NCBI GenBank assembly: GCA_036832975.1
Contig: DAITQM010000010.1
Location: forward strand, 22,345-86,344
Length of the DNA stretch: 64,000 bases
Source of the DNA: DAITQM01 sp036832975
Lineage (GTDB): Bacteria; Pseudomonadota; Gammaproteobacteria; Xanthomonadales; Wenzhouxiangellaceae
Direction: 5' to 3'
Numbering within the stretch: position 1 is the first letter of the stretch; every line of letters starts with the position of its first letter. The notes under the pieces were generated by a model. It was not told the origin of the DNA. It did not search any database and worked only from the letters and a program-made list of their open reading frames with translations. The translations under genes and the position numbers were made by a program. Below, piece after piece: positions 31,292-39,092 of the stretch.

Positions 31292-32572
31292 ATGGCCCCG
31301 GCTGAGTGGCTGAATCTGTGGCGCGGCCGTTATCAGGCGGGGCCACTGCCGCCGTTTTTCGCCTGGTGGGGCAAGGAATTGCGGGCCATGATGCCGGCTG
31401 GCTGGTGTTCGCGTATGTGGCCGCCGCGGCCGCGGCTTTTGATCGTCTGCGACGCGGCGCGCTTGGTTGTGCACCGCGCCGCCGGCGGTGAAATCGCCGC
31501 CGAGCCGCCGCTCGTCATCGACTCCGGCGAAGACTCCGAAAGCGCTCGCGCCCGCGTTCAGGCGCTGCTCGACGACTTCGCCAACGGCCGCCCCGAGGGC
31601 ATCTTGTGTCTCGCGGCGGACGAAGTGCTGCACCGCCAGGTGACCCTGCCGGCGGCGGCCGAAGCCAACCTCGCCCAGGCGCTGGCCTACGAAATGGATC
31701 GCAATACGCCGTTCACCGCCGAGCAGGTGTTTTTCGACTACCGGCTGACCGGTCGCCGGCGCGAAGAAAACCTGCTCAATGTCGATCTTTATTTAACGCT
31801 GCGCGAAACGCTCGACCGGCGCCTCGCCGAAGCGGCGCGCCTGGGTCTGACGGTGCACGCCGTCGATCTTTGTCAAACCACTACCGGTGGCGCGCCGTTT
31901 CCGCTCGGCCTCAATTTCCTGCCCGCCGAACGGCGCCGCCCGTATCGCTCGGCGCAAAGCCGCCTCAATTGGGCGCTGGCCGGCATCGCGCTCGTGCTCC
32001 TCGCCGCCGTGATGGCCGAATCGATCGTGCTGAACGAGCGCCGCATCGCCCAGCTCGAGGAGCGGATCGACGAATTGCGCCGCGTGGCGCGCCAGGTCGT
32101 CGAGTTGCGCACCACAGTCGACGAGGCGCGCGCTGCCGCCGGCTTTCTCGCCGAACGCCGCCGCCAGACCCCGTCGGCGCTGGTCCTGTTGGCCGATATT
32201 ACCGGCCGCATTCCGGAAGACACCTGGGTGCAGCGCTTGCAGATCACCGGCAGCGAATTGCAGTTGCAGGGGTTGTCGAACGGCGCGCAACGTCTGGTCG
32301 AACTGTTGAACGAATCGCCGGTGCTCGACGCGGCACATTTCAACGGTGCGATCACCGTCGATCAGCGCTCGAACCAGGAACGCTACGCGGCGGCGGCGAC
32401 GATCGATCCGGCCGCGACCTTCGATTGGCGGCCGCCGGCCCCGGTGGCGGGCGATGAAGTCGAGCGCGGCGCGGCCGGTGACCGCGTGACGGACGAAGCG
32501 GAAACCTCGCCGGCCGCCGCCCCGGCCGCCGGAACAACGGAGGATGACGATGGACTTTCTGCCGGCGCCTGA
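31292..32572 (+). CDS. gspL: Type II secretion protein GspL (PilN-like)
   Basis: A 426-residue bitopic protein that recruits GspE to the membrane. The N-terminal actin-like cytoplasmic part includes 'RPRLLIVCDAARLVVHRAAG' and 'EANLAQALAYEMDRNTPFTA'. A membrane helix follows near 'ALAGIALVLLAAVMAESIVL', then a coiled coil 'RRIAQLEERIDELRRVARQV' and a periplasmic PilN/GspL ferredoxin-like domain. The acidic, Ala-rich C-terminus is of low complexity. It resembles XpsL-type proteins. Overlaps gspM. Its distance from gspK (about 500 bp) suggests a second promoter, not identified. Confidence 0.85.
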   Translation: MAPAEWLNLWRGRYQAGPLPPFFAWWGKELRAMMPAGWCSRMWPPRPRLLIVCDAARLVVHRAAGGEIAAEPPLVIDSGEDSESARARVQALLDDFANGRPEGILCLAADEVLHRQVTLPAAAEANLAQALAYEMDRNTPFTAEQVFFDYRLTGRRREENLLNVDLYLTLRETLDRRLAEAARLGLTVHAVDLCQTTTGGAPFPLGLNFLPAERRRPYRSAQSRLNWALAGIALVLLAAVMAESIVLNERRIAQLEERIDELRRVARQVVELRTTVDEARAAAGFLAERRRQTPSALVLLADITGRIPEDTWVQRLQITGSELQLQGLSNGAQRLVELLNESPVLDAAHFNGAITVDQRSNQERYAAAATIDPAATFDWRPPAPVAGDEVERGAAGDRVTDEAETSPAAAPAAGTTEDDDGLSAGA

Positions 32573-33164
32573 ACGCAGCCGGCCGCTGGCCCTGATGCTG
32601 CTGCTGGTCGTGCTGATCGCGGTCTACTTCATCGGCTTCCACTGGTTCGTGCAGCGCCAGATCGACGACCACGAACGGCGCGTCGATCTCGAAGACCAGT
32701 TGCAGCGCCTGCACAATACCATCGCCGAACGGCCGCACCTGGAAGCCGAACTCGCCGCCTTGCGCGACCAGCGCCGTGACGACGAATTGTTTCTCGCCGG
32801 CAGCAACTTCGACACCGCCGCCGCCGAGTTGACCCGCCGGCTGAAAGACATCATCAGCACCCAGGCCGACGAGGCCGATCGTTGCCAGGTGATCAGCAAC
32901 CAGAACATCCGGCCGCGCGAAAAGGAGCGCTTCGAGCGCGTCGTCGTCAAAGTCCGGCTGCGTTGCTCGCTGCCCGATTTCATCAAGGTCGCCGCCGAAC
33001 TCGAGTTGGGTCTGCCGGTGGTGCTGCTCGACAATGTCAACATCTATCAACAGGTCGTCGCCTCGCAGGTGCGCCAGCGGCGTGGCGTGAATCCCGATCA
33101 GCTCGATATCCGGTTCGATATGATGGGGTATCTCAAAGGAGCAGGCGGTGGCCGGGCTGGTTGA
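32550..33164 (+). CDS. gspM: Type II secretion protein GspM (GspMb type)
   Basis: A 204-residue bitopic protein that pairs with GspL. ATG 32550 was chosen since GGAGG sits 6 bp upstream; ATG 32544 is too close to it. A single membrane helix, 'LALMLLLVVLIAVYFIGFHW', is followed by a coiled coil 'EDQLQRLHNTIAERPHLEAE' and a periplasmic domain with 'VKVRLRCSLPDFIKVAAELE'. This matches the shorter GspMb/XpsM form rather than E. coli GspM. It overlaps both neighbours. Confidence 0.82.
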   Translation: MDFLPAPERSRPLALMLLLVVLIAVYFIGFHWFVQRQIDDHERRVDLEDQLQRLHNTIAERPHLEAELAALRDQRRDDELFLAGSNFDTAAAELTRRLKDIISTQADEADRCQVISNQNIRPREKERFERVVVKVRLRCSLPDFIKVAAELELGLPVVLLDNVNIYQQVVASQVRQRRGVNPDQLDIRFDMMGYLKGAGGGRAG

Positions 33165-33903
33165 TTTCAGGCTGCTCGACGCCGGGCGCAATCTACCCGG
33201 AGTGGTGTTGCTCGGGGCCATCGGCGTTTGCGCCGCGGTCGCCCTGGCGCTGCCGTTTATCCAGCGCTCGCCGGCGGACGATGCCGGCGGCGCCCGGACC
33301 GCTGAGATGCAGCCCATCGAAACCCTGCCGCAGCCGCCGGACGGGGCGCAGCTCGCCGCATTGATCCTCGAGCAACCGATTTTCTTCGATGATCGCCGCC
33401 TGCCGGCGCGCGGAACGGAGGAGGCCGCGACCGATGAACCGCCGGCCGACGACGGCACCGTCCCGGCCCTCGACGCGGCGCTGACCGGCATCATCGTCAC
33501 CCCCGAAGCCAAACTCGCGATCGTCCGCTTCAAAAACGAGCGCCAGGCGCGCATCATGCGCGAGGGCACCAGCCTCGACGGCGAACTCGCTGCCTGGCGG
33601 GTGGCCGAAGTGACGCCGCGCGGGATACAATTCACCGCTGCCGACGGCCAGGAAACGGCCTTGGAACTCGAAACCCATACCACCAGTCTCAGCGCTCCGG
33701 CCGCCCCGCGCAGCCCGCCGCGCCCGGCGGCCGCCCAATCTGCCGCCCCCAATGCCGGGCCGGCCGCCGGGCCGGCCGCCGGCGGCGACCAGGCCAGTCT
33801 GGCCGATGAAGTCAGAAGGCGGATCGCCGAGCGCCGTGCGCAGTTGCGCGCCCAGCGCGCAGCGCAACAGGCGCAAGAAAAAGCCGACGATGAACAACAG
33901 TAG
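33148..33903 (+). CDS. gspN: Type II secretion protein GspN/GspC-like (XpsN type)
   Basis: A 251-residue bitopic protein. An N-terminal membrane helix 'GVVLLGAIGVCAAVALALPF' is followed by an HR-like domain: 'AALILEQPIFFDDRRLPARG' and 'LTGIIVTPEAKLAIVRFKNE'. This is how XpsN and GspC proteins connect the inner-membrane platform to the secretin. The C-terminus is Ala/Pro-rich then a charged helix (EVRRRIAERRAQLRAQRAAQ). No separate gspC is present, so this protein likely fills that role. Position between gspM and gspD matches the Xanthomonas xps order. Confidence 0.78.
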   Translation: MAGLVDFRLLDAGRNLPGVVLLGAIGVCAAVALALPFIQRSPADDAGGARTAEMQPIETLPQPPDGAQLAALILEQPIFFDDRRLPARGTEEAATDEPPADDGTVPALDAALTGIIVTPEAKLAIVRFKNERQARIMREGTSLDGELAAWRVAEVTPRGIQFTAADGQETALELETHTTSLSAPAAPRSPPRPAAAQSAAPNAGPAAGPAAGGDQASLADEVRRRIAERRAQLRAQRAAQQAQEKADDEQQ

Positions 33904-36238
33904 AACCTGTTCATACCGAAACAGCCGCGCCGGCGGCTTGGCCGCCGGCCGGCCGCGGTCCGTCGTCCGGTGCCGCGCCCTGACCGGTGCCGCGCTGGCC
34001 GCCGCGCTGCTCACCGTGCTGCTCGCCGCTTGCGCCACCCGCACCTTCCAGCCAGGCGCCGGCGCTGGCGGCTATACACCGGTCGGCGAAAAGGACAGCC
34101 GGCGCAGCGGCGAAATCGAACTCGACCAGGATCGTCCCGAGAGCGGGCCGGTCGAACCCGCTGCCGTGCGTTACCCCGGCACCGGCAAGCTGTTCGATGA
34201 GGACGCTGCTCGCCGGCCGGTGGAAGAGGTGAGCGCCGAGGGCGAGATCAACCTCAATTTCGAGGCCGCGCCGCTGCCCGAAGTGGTGCGCGCCATCCTC
34301 GGCGATCTGTTGCAGGAAAACTATGTGATCGGCCCGGGCGTCGGCGGCGAGGTCACCTTCTCCACGTCCCGGCCGCTCGGCCGCGAGCAGTTGCTGCCGG
34401 TGCTCGATATGCTGCTGCGCTGGAACGGCGCGGCGATGGTCTTCAAGGACGGCCGCTACCACGTCCTGCCGATCGCCAACGCCATCCGCGGCACGCTGGC
34501 GCCGCGCCTCGGGCCGGCCGGCAAGCGCGGTTACCAACTGCTGATCGCGCCGCTGGAATTCATCTCGCCGACCCAGATGCAGACCATCCTCGAGCCGTAC
34601 CTGCAAGAAGGCGCAGTGCTCTCGGCCGACAACGCGCGCAGCATCCTGGTGCTCGCCGGCACGCCGGCGGAACTGAAAAGCTACCAGCAGACGATCGATA
34701 TTTTCGACGTCGATTGGCTGGCCGGCATGTCGGTCGCGATGTTCAACTTGCAGCAGGTCGAAATCGCCGAAGTACTGCCCGAACTGCAAGCCATTTTCGG
34801 CGAGGAGGGAGCGAGCCCGCTCGCCGGCTTGTTCCGCTTCGTGCCGATCGAGCGGCTGAACGCCGTGATGGTGATCACGACGCAGCCGGCCTACCTCGAC
34901 CAGGCCGAGGAGTGGCTCCGCAGGCTCGACCGCGGCGCCGCCGAGGGTGCCGGCAGCCGGTTATACGTTTATGCCGTGCGTAATCTGGAAGCGGCGGTGC
35001 TTTCCGACTACCTGATCGATATCTTCGGCGGCGAGCGGAGCGGCGGGGCCCGCCGCCAGGGCGGCGATCCCAACCGCCAGCCGCCCGGCGAGTTGGGGCC
35101 GGGCCTGCAACCGACCTCGGTCAGCACCTTCAACGAGCGCGTGCAAAGCGGCGACCAGACGCCGCGCGGCCGGCAGGAGGCCGGCGGCGCCGGGACCATC
35201 GCCGCCGGCGGCGGCGAGGAGGTCAGGATCACGGCGATCGAGGAAACCAATTCGCTGCTCATCCAGGCCTCGCCGCAGCAGTACCAGAGCATCCTGACGG
35301 CGATCGAGCGTCTCGATATGGAACCGTTGCAGGTACTGATCGAGGCTCAGGTGATCGAAGTGAGGTTGTCAGATGCGCTGCAATACGGTGTCAATTGGTT
35401 TTTCTCCAATTTCCGCGATACCGGCCAGTCGGTGCTCGAAGGCGTGCCCGACACGCTGCCGCCGTCGTTCGACCCGATCGCCGGCACTGTGGGCTCGGCG
35501 GGCGGTAATTTCACGCTGATCAGCAACCCGGCGAATGCCGCCGGCGACGTGATCAGAAGCACGATCACCGCGCTGTCCACCGTCACCGACGTCAAGACCC
35601 TGTCGGCGCCGACGCTGCTGGTCCGCAACAACAGCCAGGCGCGGCTCAACGTCGGCACCCAGATTTCGGTGCAATCGACCACCTTCAACTCCGGCACCGG
35701 GACCACCGGCACGTTCTCGAATACCCAGTTCATCAGCACCGGTACGACGCTCGAGGTGACGCCCAGGGTCAACCCCGGCGGCCTGGTGTACTTGGAACTC
35801 AGCCAGGTGGTCTCGTCGCCGGGGGCACGGCCGGAAGGCGGCGGCAACCCGGATATCTCGAACAGCGAGGTCAACACCGAAGTCGCGATCCAGTCCGGGC
35901 AGACCATCGTCCTCGGCGGCCTGATCGTCGAAACCAACACCAAAGGCTCGAACGGCATCCCGTTCCTCAGCAAAATTCCGATTATCGGCGGCCTGTTCGG
36001 CTCGAAAACGCATGATGTGACGCGCTCGGAGCTGTTGGTGATGATCACCCCGACGGTGATCGAGCGCGTCGATCGCCTGCAAGACATCTCCGATGAACTG
36101 CGCCGCAAGTTCCGCGGTCTGAAGCCGATCGACACCGGCCGCAAGGCCGCCGCCGGCGAGGCTCCGCCCGCCACCGCGGCGCCCGGTGCCGGGACCCCGG
36201 CCCCGGCGCTGGCCGGCGAACCCGCCGCCGGCGGTTGA
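33890..36238 (+). CDS. gspD: Type II secretion secretin GspD
   Basis: A 782-residue outer-membrane secretin. The N-terminus is a lipoprotein signal, 'AAALLTVLLAACATRTFQPG', so this secretin carries its own lipid anchor and may not need a GspS pilotin. N0-N3 domains follow ('INLNFEAAPLPEVVRAILGD', 'VRITAIEETNSLLIQASPQQ'), with a Gly-rich insert at residues about 390-445. The secretin domain has 'VLIEAQVIEVRLSDALQYGV', 'GTTLEVTPRVNPGGLVYLEL' and 'QTIVLGGLIVETNTKGSNGI'. The start overlaps gspN by 14 bp. The Ala/Pro-rich tail is unstructured. Confidence 0.94.
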   Translation: MNNSRTCSYRNSRAGGLAAGRPRSVVRCRALTGAALAAALLTVLLAACATRTFQPGAGAGGYTPVGEKDSRRSGEIELDQDRPESGPVEPAAVRYPGTGKLFDEDAARRPVEEVSAEGEINLNFEAAPLPEVVRAILGDLLQENYVIGPGVGGEVTFSTSRPLGREQLLPVLDMLLRWNGAAMVFKDGRYHVLPIANAIRGTLAPRLGPAGKRGYQLLIAPLEFISPTQMQTILEPYLQEGAVLSADNARSILVLAGTPAELKSYQQTIDIFDVDWLAGMSVAMFNLQQVEIAEVLPELQAIFGEEGASPLAGLFRFVPIERLNAVMVITTQPAYLDQAEEWLRRLDRGAAEGAGSRLYVYAVRNLEAAVLSDYLIDIFGGERSGGARRQGGDPNRQPPGELGPGLQPTSVSTFNERVQSGDQTPRGRQEAGGAGTIAAGGGEEVRITAIEETNSLLIQASPQQYQSILTAIERLDMEPLQVLIEAQVIEVRLSDALQYGVNWFFSNFRDTGQSVLEGVPDTLPPSFDPIAGTVGSAGGNFTLISNPANAAGDVIRSTITALSTVTDVKTLSAPTLLVRNNSQARLNVGTQISVQSTTFNSGTGTTGTFSNTQFISTGTTLEVTPRVNPGGLVYLELSQVVSSPGARPEGGGNPDISNSEVNTEVAIQSGQTIVLGGLIVETNTKGSNGIPFLSKIPIIGGLFGSKTHDVTRSELLVMITPTVIERVDRLQDISDELRRKFRGLKPIDTGRKAAAGEAPPATAAPGAGTPAPALAGEPAAGG

Positions 36239-36521
36239 GGTTGTTTTCCGGACACGGCGCTGCTATCCGGATCGTGCAGCATGCTCGTTCCGGCGGGGTC
36301 TGGACCCCCTCCCAGCCTCCCCCTAACGCCCTTCGGGCGTCAAGGGGAGGAGCATAATGGCCAGGCCCCCTGACGCCCTACGGGCGTCAAGGGGAGGAGC
36401 GTGATTTCAGGGCCTCCCCCTAACGTCCGTCGGGCGTCAAGGGGTATTTCAGGCGCTTCTTTGTATCCCGCGGGTGCGGGGGAGGCGCGTTATTTGTACG
36501 ATTTCCAGAGGAGTTGACTCA
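36239..36521. repeat. Three-copy hairpin repeat downstream of gspD
   Basis: Units at 36316-36350, 36364-36397 and 36413-36447 share 'CCCCCTAACGCCCTTCGGGC' followed by GTCAAGGGGAGG, each folding as GACGCCC-tWc-GGGCGTC inside an outer CCCC/GGGG stem. The units differ mainly in the loop (ttc, tac, gtc). They may end or stabilise the T2SS transcript. The remainder is the promoter side of the next gene, with AGAGGAG at 36507-36513 as its ribosome site. Confidence 0.8.
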
Positions 36522-36983
36522 ATGACCATCGAGCATTCCCGGCGCCGCCGCCGGGCGGGACTGGCCGTCACTGGATGGGCCCTGGCAGCGCTGCTTGCCG
36601 GCTGCGCCGCCAATCGGCCGGCCGAGACCCCGGCCGGGGGAGCCGCCGCGACCGCCGTCGAGGCGGTGCGGGCCCGCGCCGAAGCCCGTTGGCAGGCGTT
36701 GATCCAACACGATTTCGCCCGCGCCTATACTTACCTGAGCCCCGGCCGGCGCTCGGCGATCACCGTCGAGCAGTACATTAATCTGCCGCGCGACTCGCGT
36801 CTTACCTGGACCGCCGCCGATTGGCTGGGCGCCGAGTGCGAGGCCGGGCGCTGCGTTGCCCGGCTCCAGATCTCGTCCGAATACCTGCACCCGAACCCCG
36901 GCGCCGGGCAGGTGCCGATCGGCGCCCCGGTCGAGGAAGTCTGGCTCGCAATCGATGGGATCTGGTACTACACCGGGGAGTGA
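36522..36983 (+). CDS. Small lipoprotein, NTF2-like
   Basis: A 153-residue protein. ATG 36522 follows AGAGGAG by 9 bp. The signal 'GLAVTGWALAALLAGCAANR' has lipobox LAGC. The mature domain starts with a helix 'VRARAEARWQALIQHDFARA' then 'YTYLSPGRRSAITVEQYINL' and strands ending 'EEVWLAIDGIWYYTGE', a layout seen in cone-shaped NTF2-like folds. No catalytic residue is recognised. Its place right after gspD could mean a link to secretion, but that is a guess. Confidence 0.65.
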   Translation: MTIEHSRRRRRAGLAVTGWALAALLAGCAANRPAETPAGGAAATAVEAVRARAEARWQALIQHDFARAYTYLSPGRRSAITVEQYINLPRDSRLTWTAADWLGAECEAGRCVARLQISSEYLHPNPGAGQVPIGAPVEEVWLAIDGIWYYTGE

Positions 36984-37046
36984 TCGGCCGCGGCGGGCCG
37001 GCCAGGCCAGAACAGGCCGGTGCCGCCATGCAGGGCACGGCGGCCC

Positions 37047-37074
37047 GGGCGGCCGAAAAAAATTTTTCCGCCCC
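37047..37074. terminator. Bidirectional terminator-like hairpin
   Basis: GGCGG..GAAAAA paired with TTTTTCCGCC, giving a GC stem base with A/T runs on both sides. It lies 64 bp after the lipoprotein stop and about 150 bp before the next start, a good place to end transcription. Confidence 0.55.
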
Positions 37075-37224
37075 TGTTGCACCGCGCCCTGGAATGTCGT
37101 AACATTTGGCTGCTCGCGCCTTCATTGGGGGAGTTCCGCCGTATTTTCGGGGTATTCCGCAAGGCGCGGATAAGCTGATTACGAGCCCTGTATCGACTCT
37201 TTGCACATACCTAGGAGTGTTGTA

Positions 37225-38763
37225 ATGAAGAGAAAAACCCTTACCACGGCCGTGGTGGCTGGTCTGGCCGGCATCGCCGGCATTGCCAGCGTCGCCAATG
37301 CCGTGCATGTCAACCCTGACGGCACCGGTCAGGTGCTGATCTACCCGTATTACGTGGCCCGCGGCGGCAACACCTCGTTGTTCACGGTGGTCAATACCAC
37401 CACCGCGGTGAAAGCCATCAAGGTGCGCTTCATCGAAGGCGAGAACAGCCGCGAAGTGCTCGACTTCAACCTGTACATGTCGCCGTTCGACGTCTGGACA
37501 TGGTCGGTGACCGAAACCGCCAATGGCGCCGAGTTCGGCACCGCCGACAACTCCTGCACTGTGCCGTATTTCTTCGGCGAAGGCGGGACTTTCGGCAGCT
37601 TCGGGTTCTCCGGTGCGTTGACCGCTGGCGACTCCGGCCGGAGCACCGGTGACCGCCTCCGTGAAGGCTATATCGAGCTGATCGAAGCGGGCGAAGTCGT
37701 CGGTCCGATCGGCGCCAACGCCATCCATGGTGGCAACGGCGTGGACGGTAACGGCAACCTCCAGCCCTTTGACTGCAATGCACTGGTCTCCGCTTGGTCG
37801 GTGGTCGGTGGTATTCCGGGTATCTGGGTCACTAACGCCAATGACCAGATGGGTCCGCCGGGCGGCGGCCTGTTCGGTGACGCGGTGGTGATCAATGTCG
37901 CCGGCGCTCGTGCCTTCGGTTATGACCCGGTCGCGCTCGAGAGCTTCTACGTCCCGGGCCCGCTTGATCCCGTATCGCTGCATACCGATCCGGCCAACCT
38001 GTTCCCCAGCCTGTCGCAGGCACTGCCGGCGACCAGCTATGTCGTACTCGGCACGCAGACCGCGTCGCCGGTCACCGTGTCGGACACCTGGACGAGCGCC
38101 ACCGTGCTGCCGATTTCGGCCGTGTTGATGACCGACGAGATCATGAACACCTACGCCACCGAAGCCGACATCAACGGCAAGACCGAATGGGTCGTGACTT
38201 TCCCGACCAAACGGCCGCACGTCTGGCCGCCTAGCGGTTTGCTTGGTGCACCGTTCACCAGCACGTTTGACGAGCCGGCCACCAACCAGGGTGACGGCGA
38301 GGCTTGCGAGCCGTTCGTCTTCAGCTTGTGGGACCGCAACGAGCAGTCGCCGTCGATCAGCACGCTGCCGATTCCGTCGCCGGGCGAACAGACCGGAGCC
38401 GATCCGGAGTTGTGCTACGAGGTTAACGTCGTGACCTTCAACAACAGCGTCGCGTCGAGCGGCTCCTTCGGCAACGAAGCGGGCGATATCGCCTCCGATG
38501 TCCTCGCCTCGCGGTTGTTCCTGAACTTCGACACGGTCTCGAACCTCGGCTTCGATACCGGTTGGGCGAAGATCGGCTTCAACGGCCCGACGCAAGTGCC
38601 GGGCGGCCCGCCGATCGTGCACCAACTGCAGAACCCGCAGTCGTTGCGGATCTACCAGGGTCTGCCGGCCGCCGGTTTCGCGGTCAAGGCCGCCGATGCC
38701 GGTTCGTTCCAGTTTGGCGCCAAGCACGACCACAAATACACCCGGGTTATCACCCAGGGTTGA
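37225..38763 (+). CDS. Large secreted protein of unknown function
   Basis: A 512-residue protein from ATG 37225, with AGGAG 8 bp upstream. The signal peptide 'TTAVVAGLAGIAGIASVANA' is cleaved before VHVNPDG. The N-terminal mature part 'GTGQVLIYPYYVARGGNTSL' followed by 'FTVVNTTTAVKAIKVRFIEG' is a pattern I associate with a group of hypothetical cell-surface proteins of gammaproteobacteria; no enzyme motif is seen. It has several Cys pairs. The C-terminus ends 'KHDHKYTRVITQG'. It is a single transcription unit: hairpin upstream, terminator at 38804. Being near the T2SS locus it could be a substrate; unproven. Confidence 0.72.
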   Translation: MKRKTLTTAVVAGLAGIAGIASVANAVHVNPDGTGQVLIYPYYVARGGNTSLFTVVNTTTAVKAIKVRFIEGENSREVLDFNLYMSPFDVWTWSVTETANGAEFGTADNSCTVPYFFGEGGTFGSFGFSGALTAGDSGRSTGDRLREGYIELIEAGEVVGPIGANAIHGGNGVDGNGNLQPFDCNALVSAWSVVGGIPGIWVTNANDQMGPPGGGLFGDAVVINVAGARAFGYDPVALESFYVPGPLDPVSLHTDPANLFPSLSQALPATSYVVLGTQTASPVTVSDTWTSATVLPISAVLMTDEIMNTYATEADINGKTEWVVTFPTKRPHVWPPSGLLGAPFTSTFDEPATNQGDGEACEPFVFSLWDRNEQSPSISTLPIPSPGEQTGADPELCYEVNVVTFNNSVASSGSFGNEAGDIASDVLASRLFLNFDTVSNLGFDTGWAKIGFNGPTQVPGGPPIVHQLQNPQSLRIYQGLPAAGFAVKAADAGSFQFGAKHDHKYTRVITQG

Positions 38764-38803
38764 TAGGTATCTTATGGTGTTCCGCTGAACGCCAAGCGAT
38801 CTC

Positions 38804-38830
38804 AGGGCCGCCCTCCGGGCGGCCCTTTTT
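38804..38830 (+). terminator. Rho-independent terminator
   Basis: AGGGCCGCCC-tcc-GGGCGGCCCT followed by a run of five T's, 40 bp after the stop of the secreted protein at 37225. Stem of ten pairs and U-tract make this a standard terminator. Confidence 0.88.
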
Positions 38831-38921
38831 GTGCGCCCGGCACGGGCGCACTCCTGGTGCGCGTCTTTCCAGGCCTGAAATCAGGCTTTCCGGCAAAAAA
38901 CGCTTCCCCATGGCCGTGAAT

Positions 38922-38960
38922 CGCAATTAACCGCAATTAACCGCAATTAACCGCAATTTT
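38922..38960. repeat. Tandem repeat, 10-bp unit
   Basis: CGCAATTAAC at 38922, 38932 and 38942, then CGCAATTTT at 38952. Perfect units, located 130 bp before the start at 39093. It may be an operator or a replication-slippage product. Confidence 0.85.
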
Positions 38961-39092
38961 GCACCCGGTGCTGGATAATCTTTTCGAAGTGCTGTAAAAT
39001 CAGCCTATTATCCGCAACCGCCCCAACGCTTTAGCCAGGCGCTTTAGCCGGGCGCTACAATCCAACGTTTGCAGTCGAGGCCAAGGAATTCG

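Larger units (their letters stand above)
38764..39092. other. Intergenic region with terminator and 10-bp tandem repeat
   Basis: It contains the terminator at 38804-38830, then CGCAATTAAC repeated three times and a half (38922-38960), then an AT-rich stretch before the next gene. The 10-bp period matches one DNA turn, so the repeats would present one face, as in regulator-binding or curved DNA. The rest shows nothing I can support. Confidence 0.6.
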
